Below, piece after piece: positions 19,367 through 25,850 of a DNA stretch of 52,835 nucleotides (position 1 is its first letter; every line of letters starts with the position of its first letter). This stretch comes from Planctomycetota bacterium (GTDB lineage: Bacteria > Planctomycetota > J058), in assembly GCA_019636275.1 (NCBI GenBank), contig JAHBXY010000050.1, positions 1-52,835 of the forward strand, read 5' to 3'. Below the pieces are notes generated by a model. That model saw only the letters and a program-made list of their open reading frames with translations, was not told the DNA's origin and made no database searches. The translations under genes and the position numbers were made by a program.

Positions 19367-19992
19367 CCGGCGCCTCCGTGCAGGAGCGGGATGTTGCACA
19401 GCTCGTCGACGTCGTCCTCGCCGCGCGGGAGCGGCTCGCCCAGCGCGCGCCCGAGCGCCACGAGGCCCTCGCAGAAGGCCGGGATCGGGTCCGGTCCGCG
19501 CAGGGCGTCGGCCAGGCCGTCGCCCGCGCGCGCCAGCGCCTCGTCGCCGAGCGCCTCGCGCGCGCCGCGGTCGGCGACGAGGTCGACGCGGCGCTCGAGG
19601 AAGGAGACGTGGACGAGCACGCCGGTGCGGCCGCGCGTGGCGTCGACGCCTCGCTCGAGGAACGCCAGCCGCGCCGCGTCGAGCGCCTGCCGGCGCCGGC
19701 GGGCGACGGGCGTCATGAGCCGGCGCAGGCCCGGGCTGAAGCGGCACAGGAGCCCGCCCGCGAGCCAGGAGAGGGCCAGCGTCGGCACGACCGCCTCGAC
19801 GGGCACGACGCGCTCGGCGAACAGCGCCCAGCCGAGGAACGCCAGCGCGCAGGCCAGGCCGAACAGGTACTCGACGTCGCGGTAGCTGCCGGAGAACGGC
19901 CGGCCGACGACGACCAGCTCCGCCGCCGTGTGGGCCTCGGCCGCGATGACGGCCTGCTCGATCCGCTCGGCGCTGTCGGCGGGGAGCCACAT
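19363..19992 (-). CDS. TPM-domain (Psb32/TPM_phosphatase-like) membrane protein
   Basis: This 209-aa protein begins with a TPM-type motif (ERIEQAVIAAEAHTAAELVVV) and has two transmembrane helices at about 42-60 and 66-84. A second soluble part (about 110-205) contains the TGVLVHVSFLERRVDLVADRGA segment typical of TPM proteins. Plant and bacterial TPM proteins have been linked to photosystem repair and acid phosphatase activity, but in non-photosynthetic bacteria the role is unknown. The pairing with the Tim44-like gene is common. ATG at 19992 was chosen because the reading frame further upstream runs into the hexamer array and encodes only a Gly-Thr repeat. Confidence 0.78.
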   Translation of the reverse strand: MWLPADSAERIEQAVIAAEAHTAAELVVVGRPFSGSYRDVEYLFGLACALAFLGWALFAERVVPVEAVVPTLALSWLAGGLLCRFSPGLRRLMTPVARRRRQALDAARLAFLERGVDATRGRTGVLVHVSFLERRVDLVADRGAREALGDEALARAGDGLADALRGPDPIPAFCEGLVALGRALGEPLPRGEDDVDELCNIPLLHGGAG

Positions 19993-20090
19993 GGGCCCTA
20001 CCCTAACCCACGTCATCCACGAGCAGAACGGGCAACCGCCAGGGAACGACCAGAACGCGTGCTGGGAGGGGGCTCGGGGGTTCGGTGGCG

Positions 20091-20156
20091 TTCCCGTTCC
20101 CGTTCCCGTTCCCGTTCCCGTTCCCGTTCCCGTTCCCGTTCCCGTTCCCGTTCCCG
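20091..20156 (+). repeat. Hexamer array, 11 x TTCCCG
   Basis: Eleven perfect head-to-tail copies of TTCCCG. The minus strand therefore carries eleven GGG runs separated by AAC, the classic spacing for stacked G-quadruplexes. The purity of the array suggests recent slippage or active maintenance, because point changes have not yet accumulated. Confidence 0.97.
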
Positions 20157-20256
20157 GTTGTTGGGGCCACATGAACTTCGACCACGAGCGCTGGTCGAGA
20201 CCTCCTCCTCCGTGTGGTCTCCATGCTCACTCGCATGATCAACAACCTCGGAGGTG
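20157..20256 (+). other. Structured 100-nt spacer between inverted arrays
   Basis: This spacer would be the loop if the two arrays paired. The pairing can extend inward: GGTTGTT just after array 1 complements AACAACC near 20241-20247. Inside is a perfect 6-bp inverted repeat GAGACC/GGTCTC around a Pyr-rich loop (about 20198-20222). No gene is evident. Confidence 0.6.
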
Positions 20257-20286
20257 CGGGAACGGGAACGGGAACGGGAACGGGAA
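20257..20286 (+). repeat. Hexamer array, 5 x CGGGAA (inverted copy of array 1)
   Basis: Five perfect copies of CGGGAA, the exact reverse complement of the first array's unit, followed by one degenerate copy. The plus strand has five GGG runs with 3-nt loops, so it can form a G-quadruplex. Alternatively, the array can pair with array 1 to form a 30-bp stem. Confidence 0.97.
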
Positions 20287-20528
20287 CGGAAGACTCGACT
20301 GAGAGTTGGCCGCTGACCAACCATTCGGCATTGCGTCTTGGCGGTTCGTCTCGTCTTCGGTCCCGACCTACATGGCGGTTGGCCGCTCATGGATACGTGG
20401 GGGGGGCTAACCCGCCCGGGGCCCCGGCGGCCCTGGCCGTCACCGGGCCTCGACGACGCGCCTCTCCGGTGCGGTGTGCGGCGGGCGCCCGTTGGGACCG
20501 CCTGGCCGATGTGAGAAGATCCGGACGC

Positions 20529-22295
20529 ATGAGCCCCGTGAGCCCCGTGTCGTCGCCCCTGGCCGCGTCCGAGCGCGCGGCGCCGGCGCCCGCGCGCCCG
20601 GCCCACCCGCTCCTCGTGCTCCGCCTGCGCGGAAGCCAGGCCGAGATGGGCCAGCAGCACGGCGAGCTCCTGCGCCGCCACGGCGGCCACGAGGCCGTCC
20701 TGCGCTACTACCCGCGCATGCCGGAGGTCATGATGGGCCCCGCGCACGGGGGCCCGCCGGCGGCGCTCGCCCGGCCGATCGTCGGGCTCCTCCTGCGCCG
20801 CCTCGACCGCGACCGCCCGCGCGACCTGCGCGAGCGCAGCCGGGCCTTCTTCGCCGCCCTGGGCCTGCCCGCCTCCTACTCGCGCCACCTGTTCGTCATG
20901 GACCTGCTGCAGAACGTCGTCGGCGCCGCCGGCCGACTCGCCGGCCTGGGGCCGTCGCGCCGGCTCATGGCCGGCTGCGCCGTCCCGGCCTGCTCGTCGG
21001 TGGCCGTGTGGGGCGGCGCCTCGCGCGACGGAGCGCTGCGCCACGCGCGCAACTTCGACTTCCCCGGGGCGGGCGTGTGGGAGCGCTGGCCGGCCGTCGT
21101 CTTCTGCCAGCCCGAGGGCGGCCAGCGCTACGGCTTCGTCACCACGCGCGGCGCCGACACACCGGGCGTCACCGGCTGGAACGAGGCCGGGCTCACGGTC
21201 ACCGCCCACACGCGCTTCCACCGCGACGTGCGCTGGTCGGGGGCGGGCGTGGTCGACCTCACGCACGACATCGTCCGCCGGGCCGAGACCCTCGACGACG
21301 CGCTGAAGGTCGCGCGCGAGCGGCCCTCGCAGTCGACATGGGGGATCATCGTCTCGTCGGCGCGCGAGCGGCGCGCCGTGGTGCTCGAGGTCACGGCGCG
21401 CGCGGTCGAGGTCGTGCGGCCGCGGGCCGGCGAGGACTTCCTCCTGCAGACGAACCGCTACGCCACCCCGTCCCTGGCCAGGGACGAGGTGGCGCCCTGC
21501 GTCGGGCACCTGGCCAACTCCGACGGGCGGGCGCAGGTGATCCGCGCGCGCGTCGAGCGCGGCCTCGCCGCGGGCGGCCTCGACGCGGGCGACCTCCAGG
21601 CCCTCCTCGGCGCGCACGACGACCCGGAGGTCGAGGGCCAGGGCCGGGCCGCCGGCGGGGTGCTCGCGCAGGGGATCTCGGTCAAGAGCGTCGTGGTCGA
21701 GCCGGACGCCGGGCGCGTCCACCTGTCGGTCGGCCCCTGCCCGACGGGCGGCGGCCCGTGGACGACGGTCGGCTGGGACTGGGACGGCCCGCCCGATGCG
21801 CGCGAGGTCGAGGCGGACCTCGAGCACCGCCCGCTCCACCCGCGCTTCGCCGCCGGGCCGCGCCGCGCCGGTCACGAGCGCTACGTGGCCGCCGTCGGCC
21901 TCGACGGCCAGGGCGCGCCCACGGGCCAGGTGGCCCAGGCGATCGAGGAGGCCGTGGCGCTCGACCCCGAGGAGCCGGGCTACCGGCTGATCGCGGCCGG
22001 GTTCCGCCTGCGTCACGGCGAGGTCGAGGCCGCCCTGAACCACCTGCGCGCCGGGCTCGCGCACGAGCGGGCGCCCTTCCACCGCGGGCAGCTCCTCCTG
22101 TGGGCGGCGCGCGCCGCCGACGCCTGCGGCCGCCCCGACGAGGCTCGCGAGCACCGCGAGGCCCTGCGGCGCCTGTCCTCGCCGCACCTCGGCGACCACC
22201 ACGCGGCCGTCGACGTCGACGCCCGCCGGCCCTGGACCCGGCGCCGGCTGCGGCGGGTCGTCGTCAACATGGTGTTCCCCGACCTCGTGGCCTGA
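20529..22295 (+). CDS. C45-family (acyl-CoA:6-APA acyltransferase-like) Ntn hydrolase with TPR-like tail
   Basis: This 588-aa protein is of the C45 acyltransferase/amidase family. The likely nucleophile is Cys155 in VPACSSVAVWGGAS, followed by the GALRHARNFDFPG signature and the GVTGWNEAGL and LQTNRY segments of the family. C45 proteins normally self-cleave before the Cys and then transfer or hydrolyse acyl groups on amides. Here the residue before the Cys is Ala instead of Gly, so processing may differ. The C-terminal ~125 residues look like TPR helices (AIEEAVALDPEEPGYRLIAAG). There is no signal peptide. ATG at 20529 follows a weak GAGAAG site; in-frame upstream sequence runs through the hexamer array and is rejected. 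The substrate is unknown. Confidence 0.8.
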   Translation: MSPVSPVSSPLAASERAAPAPARPAHPLLVLRLRGSQAEMGQQHGELLRRHGGHEAVLRYYPRMPEVMMGPAHGGPPAALARPIVGLLLRRLDRDRPRDLRERSRAFFAALGLPASYSRHLFVMDLLQNVVGAAGRLAGLGPSRRLMAGCAVPACSSVAVWGGASRDGALRHARNFDFPGAGVWERWPAVVFCQPEGGQRYGFVTTRGADTPGVTGWNEAGLTVTAHTRFHRDVRWSGAGVVDLTHDIVRRAETLDDALKVARERPSQSTWGIIVSSARERRAVVLEVTARAVEVVRPRAGEDFLLQTNRYATPSLARDEVAPCVGHLANSDGRAQVIRARVERGLAAGGLDAGDLQALLGAHDDPEVEGQGRAAGGVLAQGISVKSVVVEPDAGRVHLSVGPCPTGGGPWTTVGWDWDGPPDAREVEADLEHRPLHPRFAAGPRRAGHERYVAAVGLDGQGAPTGQVAQAIEEAVALDPEEPGYRLIAAGFRLRHGEVEAALNHLRAGLAHERAPFHRGQLLLWAARAADACGRPDEAREHREALRRLSSPHLGDHHAAVDVDARRPWTRRRLRRVVVNMVFPDLVA

Positions 22296-22740
22296 GGGCG
22301 CGCGCCGCCCGCGTCGAGGGCACGGCGCGGGTCCACGACCCCTGGACCCGCTCACGACGGACGAGCAGCGGCAACGGAGGGCTCGATGGCCCTCCTTCCG
22401 CGCTCGTCCTCGCCCCCCTCGCGAGCGCCTCTGCAAACACGCCGCTCCGCGGCCTCGAGCTCCGAGGGCTCGAGTAGGAGTCGCTGCGCGATCTCCCTCG
22501 AGCTCAGACCTGCGATGAGTGATGCGCTCGCGAGGGGGGCGCGATCGGCGCAAGTGCCCGGACGAGGACGTTCGGCCCGTTCCGCGCCTCCCCATCGCTC
22601 GCCTTGGCGGGTCGAGTACGAGCAGCGGAAGGGAAGGTTCTCGAGCTCTCTGCTCCTCCGTGGTGACCCCGCCCTGGCCGCCCCCGGACCGGTCCACGGC
22701 CCGCGTTGTGCGCCGGGCCTCGTCGGAGCACACTGGTGGC
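22296..22740 (+). other. 445-bp intergenic region, possibly with a decayed gene
   Basis: No intact gene is seen. On the minus strand, about 22520-22375, one frame reads LIAGLSSREIAQRLLLEPSE, which resembles a helix-turn-helix segment, but it lacks a start and quickly loses coding character. It may be the remnant of a regulator or recombinase, or chance. The rest may carry promoters for the kinase gene; CACACT lies 6 nt before its GTG. Confidence 0.4.
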
Positions 22741-23634
22741 GTGCGGATCGGGCGCTACGAGGTCCTGGGCGAGGTGGCGCGCGGGGGCTTCGGCGTCGTC
22801 CTGCGCGCGCGCGATCCCGCGCTCTCGCGCGAGGTGGCGATCAAGCTGCTGCTCGCGGGCGCCGGGGCGAGCGACACGCAGCGGCGCCGCTTCGAGCGCG
22901 AGGTCGGGGCGCTGGCGCGCCTGCGGCACCCGAACATCGTCTCGGTCCACGAGGCCGGGTCGATCCGCGAGGGGCCCTACATCGTCATGGACTTCGTCGA
23001 CGGCGAGTCCCTCGACCAGCGCCTCGCGCGCCTGGGCCCGCTCCCCGTGCGCGAGGCCCTCCGGCTCATGGAGACGGTGGCCCGGGCGATCGAGCACGCC
23101 CACACGCGGGGGGTCCTCCACCGCGACCTCAAGCCGGGCAACGTCCTCGTCGACCGGACCGGGACGCCGCTCGTCACCGACTTCGGCCTGGCCCGCGAGG
23201 TCGACCCGCGGCTGAGCGCCACGGCGCTCAGCCGCTCCGGCGCGTCGCTCGGCACCCCCGGCTACTGGCCGCCCGAGCAGGCCTACGGCCGGCTGGCGGA
23301 CATCGGGCCGCGGAGCGACGTCTACGCGCTGGGGGCCACGCTCTACGCGCTGCTCACCGGGCAGCCGCCCTACGAGGCGCCGAGCATCGTCGAGCTCATG
23401 GGCCGGATGACCGCTCCCCCGACGCCCCCGTCGGCGCTGCGGCCGGAGGTGCCGCCGGCCCTCGACGCGGTCGTCCTGCGCGCGCTGGCCGCCGAGCCGG
23501 CCGAGCGCCACGCGACTGCGGGCGCGCTGGCGGACGCCCTGGCCGAGTGCCGCCGCCGGTCACGGGCCCCGCCCGCGCGGGCGAGCAGGTCGCGGTCGCC
23601 CTCGTCGGCGCCGCCGCGCTGGCGACGACGGTGA
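22741..23634 (+). CDS. Ser/Thr protein kinase domain, apparently the N-terminal half of a split kinase-TPR gene
   Basis: This 297-aa ORF holds a complete Hanks kinase: Gly loop RGGFGVV near 15, VAIK lysine near 37, HRDLKPGN, DFGLARE and GTPGYWPPEQ. The kinase domain ends at about residue 268 (ALADALAEC). The last ~28 residues are an Arg/Ser/Pro-rich run that looks like out-of-frame translation, while the +1 frame there encodes a transmembrane helix and then TPR repeats. I therefore infer a single ancestral kinase-TM-TPR protein broken by a one-base shift between about 23540 and 23600. An overlapping second gene is the alternative. The GTG start at 22741 begins just before the kinase domain. 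Confidence 0.85.
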   Translation: MRIGRYEVLGEVARGGFGVVLRARDPALSREVAIKLLLAGAGASDTQRRRFEREVGALARLRHPNIVSVHEAGSIREGPYIVMDFVDGESLDQRLARLGPLPVREALRLMETVARAIEHAHTRGVLHRDLKPGNVLVDRTGTPLVTDFGLAREVDPRLSATALSRSGASLGTPGYWPPEQAYGRLADIGPRSDVYALGATLYALLTGQPPYEAPSIVELMGRMTAPPTPPSALRPEVPPALDAVVLRALAAEPAERHATAGALADALAECRRRSRAPPARASRSRSPSSAPPRWRRR

Positions 23635-25265
23635 CGCTCGCCCTGGCGCTGCCGCCCTGTCGTCGTCGGCGAGGACCCGCCGGCGCCGCCGATCCCGCGC
23701 CGCCCCTCCCCGCGCCGCCCGACCCCGCACCGGAAGGCGGAGGCCCGCCCCCGGCGCCGGACGCCCTGGCCCTCGGGCGCGCCGCCTTCGAGGCCGGTCG
23801 CTACGTCGACGCGCTCGAGGCCGCCGCGGCCGCGCTGGAGATCCGGCCCGACGACATCGAGGCGCTGCTCCTGCGCGCGTGCGCGCGCCTGCACCTCGAC
23901 GACCTCGTCGAGGCCGAGGAGGACGCGTCCGTGGCCCTGGCGCTGGACCCGACGCGCCTCGGCGCGCGGCGGCTCCGCGCCGAGGTCCGCCGCGCCCGGG
24001 GCGACGTCCAGGGCGCGCTGGAGGACGCCCGGCTCGTGCTCGCCGAGGCGATCGGCGTCGACCGGGCCGAGGCCCTCGCGGTGCGCGCCTGGGCCCGCCA
24101 CCGCCTGGGGGACAAGGCCGGGGCCGCCGAGGACTACGCGACCGCCGCGGCCCTCGTGCCGCGCGGTCGCTGGTCGATCGAAGGGGGGAGCGCCCTGCTC
24201 GAGCTGGGGAAGGTCGACGAGGCGCTGGAGCAGCTCGAGATGGGGCTGGCCAGCGAGCCCGACGACGTGCTCGGCCTCGTCAACCGGGCGACGTGCCGGA
24301 TGCTCCGCGGCGAGCTCGACCTGGCGCTGGCCGACGCGGACCGGGCGGTGACGCTCCGGCCCACGTTGGGGGTCCTGGTGTCGCGACGCGGGGAGGTGCG
24401 CCGGCTCCGCGGCGAGCTGGACCTGGCCCTGACCGACCTCAGCCGGGCCATCGAGCTCGACCGCGAGTACGCGGAGACGTGGCGGCAGCGCGCCGTCGTC
24501 CGGGCCGGCCTGAAGGACGTCGAGGGGGCGATCGCCGACTACCGCCAGGCGCTGGCCCTGGGGGTGTCCCCACGCGAGGTCCTGCCGAACCTCGGCCTCC
24601 TCCTGGCGAGGACGGGGGCGCTCCAGGAGGCGCTCGAGACGTTCGACACGGCGCTGCGCCTCGACCCGCGCAACCGGGTGGCGTACAGCGGGCGGGCGGA
24701 CGTCCGGGAGTCGCTCGGCGACCCCGTCGGGGCGCTGGCCGACCTCGGCCGGGCGATCGAGGTCGGGCCCCCGGACTGGTCGCTCCATCACAACCGCGCG
24801 ATCCTGCGCAACTCGGTCGAGGACCACGAGGGCGCGCGGGCCGACTACGACCGCGTGCTCGAGCTGAAACCGGACTTCGTCGACGCCCTGATGACGCGCG
24901 GCGACCTGCGGCGGCGCATGAATGACGTCGACGGCGCCCTCGAGGACCTCGCCCGGGCCGTGGCGCTGGCGCCGGACAACCCGCGGGTCCACCTGGCCTA
25001 CGGCCTGGCGTTCCACGCGCGGGGCGGGGCCGAGGCGCTCGCCCGGGCCGACGAGGAGCTCTCGATCTACCTGGCCGCGCGGCCCGACCACGCGCGGATC
25101 CTGGCCGAGCGCGCCTTCGTGCGCGAGAAGCTCGGGCGCAAGGCGGACGCCCTGGCCGACTTCCGCAGGGTCCTCGAGCTGCCGCCCGAGGGCGACGACA
25201 GCAGCCGCTCCTTCGCCAGGCAGCGCATCAAGCGGCTCGAGGAGGCGGCGCGGCCGCCCGAGTGA
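23547..25265 (+). CDS. Membrane-anchored TPR protein, apparently the C-terminal half of a split kinase-TPR gene
   Basis: From an in-frame GTG at 23547 this 572-aa ORF encodes a transmembrane helix (VAVALVGAAALATTVTLALAL, about residues 14-34), a Pro/Ala-rich spacer and then about 13 TPR-like helical pairs (about 80-560; for example AIELDREYAETWRQRAV and ALRLDPRNRVAYSGRA). It overlaps the kinase ORF by 88 nt. No convincing ribosome site precedes 23547; a second GTG at 23631 overlaps the kinase stop as GTGA but would drop most of the membrane helix. The order kinase, TM, TPR is a known bacterial receptor layout, so a frameshifted single gene is my preferred reading. Confidence 0.8.
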   Translation: MPPPVTGPARAGEQVAVALVGAAALATTVTLALALPPCRRRRGPAGAADPAPPLPAPPDPAPEGGGPPPAPDALALGRAAFEAGRYVDALEAAAAALEIRPDDIEALLLRACARLHLDDLVEAEEDASVALALDPTRLGARRLRAEVRRARGDVQGALEDARLVLAEAIGVDRAEALAVRAWARHRLGDKAGAAEDYATAAALVPRGRWSIEGGSALLELGKVDEALEQLEMGLASEPDDVLGLVNRATCRMLRGELDLALADADRAVTLRPTLGVLVSRRGEVRRLRGELDLALTDLSRAIELDREYAETWRQRAVVRAGLKDVEGAIADYRQALALGVSPREVLPNLGLLLARTGALQEALETFDTALRLDPRNRVAYSGRADVRESLGDPVGALADLGRAIEVGPPDWSLHHNRAILRNSVEDHEGARADYDRVLELKPDFVDALMTRGDLRRRMNDVDGALEDLARAVALAPDNPRVHLAYGLAFHARGGAEALARADEELSIYLAARPDHARILAERAFVREKLGRKADALADFRRVLELPPEGDDSSRSFARQRIKRLEEAARPPE

Positions 25266-25275
25266 CGCGCGCCCT

Positions 25276-25580
25276 CACAGCGGCCGTCGCTCGTGACGTC
25301 GTCCACGTCATGGAGCGGGACCCTTGCGCCGATCCGCAGTGAGGCACCTGTCGCACCGCTCCGGCCGCTTCGCGGCCTTCGCTCGGGATGCGCGCCACCG
25401 CTCGCTCTCACAGCGGCCGTCGCTCGTGTTGACGTCCACGTGGTGGAGCGCGGGCCCGATGCTCCGATCCGCAGTGAGGCACCTGTGGCCCTCGCTCCGG
25501 CCGCTTCGCGGCCTTCGCTCGGGGATGCGCGCCACCGCTCGATCTGCTCGCCTCGCTCGCAGATCAAGCGGTGAGCGCGG
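25276..25580 (+). repeat. Dispersed repeat family B, locus 1 (two tandem units)
   Basis: Two imperfect tandem units begin with CACAGCGGCCGTCGCT (25276 and 25409). Each carries the GATCCGCAGTGAGGCACCTGT core and a GGCCGC-TTC-GCGGCC hairpin. The last unit ends in a stem ACCGCT..ATCTGC / GCAGAT..AGCGGT and the block GTGAGCGCGG, which directly touches the stop codon of the minus-strand gene at 25581. It occupies nearly all of the convergent gap. No gene is supported inside. Confidence 0.85.
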
Positions 25581-25850
25581 TCAGCCGCCGCCCTGCTGGG
25601 CCTCCGGCGCCCGTTCGGGCGGGGCCTCGCGCGGCTGCTCGAGGGGCTGGCCGGGCGCCGCGCGCTCGACCTTGACCTCGCCCACCTCCTCCGCCTCGAT
25701 CAGCCCCTGGCCGATGAGCCGCTCGACGATCTTGCGATGGTCGCGCTCGTGCTCGTGGCGCATGGCGTCCTCGTCGGTCTCGAGGTCGATGAAGATGTCC
25801 TTCTTGCCGGTCGCCATGTTCATGCGGAACCGGATCTCGATGTGGCCCAT
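25581..25850 (-). CDS. Small acidic partner protein of the FtsH-like protease
   Basis: This 89-aa protein is of no family I can name with certainty. It begins with a beta-rich segment (GHIEIRFRMNMATGKKDIFI) and continues with DLETDEDAMRHEHERDHRKI and a short helix. The C-terminal 25 residues are Pro/Glu/Gln-rich and disordered. Its ATG overlaps the TGA of the upstream protease gene by one base (TGATG), so translation should be coupled and the two products probably work together, as substrate adaptor, inhibitor or subunit. The repeat B element starts right after its stop codon. Confidence 0.7.
   Translation of the reverse strand: MGHIEIRFRMNMATGKKDIFIDLETDEDAMRHEHERDHRKIVERLIGQGLIEAEEVGEVKVERAAPGQPLEQPREAPPERAPEAQQGGG

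Larger units (their letters stand above)
19993..20528 (+). other. Divergent intergenic island of lower GC with repeats
   Basis: This 536-bp stretch lies between divergent TPM and C45 genes and contains no credible gene. Its GC content is visibly lower than its surroundings, particularly around 20170-20250 and 20300-20400. It holds the two inverted hexamer arrays, several nested inverted repeats and a direct repeat GTTGGCCGCT near 20307 and 20378. Frames that cross the arrays encode only Val-Pro or Gly-Thr dipeptide runs. Confidence 0.85.

Noticed and set aside
20091..20286. CRISPR array or retron
   Set aside because: The unit is 6 bp without spacers, and there is no cas or reverse transcriptase gene nearby.
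20003..20320. Open frames reading Val-Pro or Gly-Thr repeats through the hexamer arrays
   Set aside because: They result from the hexamer unit being a multiple of three. They have no domain, no ribosome site and run antisense to each other.
22375..22520. Intact helix-turn-helix gene on the minus strand
   Set aside because: One frame shows a plausible GLSSREIAQRL segment but has no start codon with support and no continuing domain; at most a remnant.
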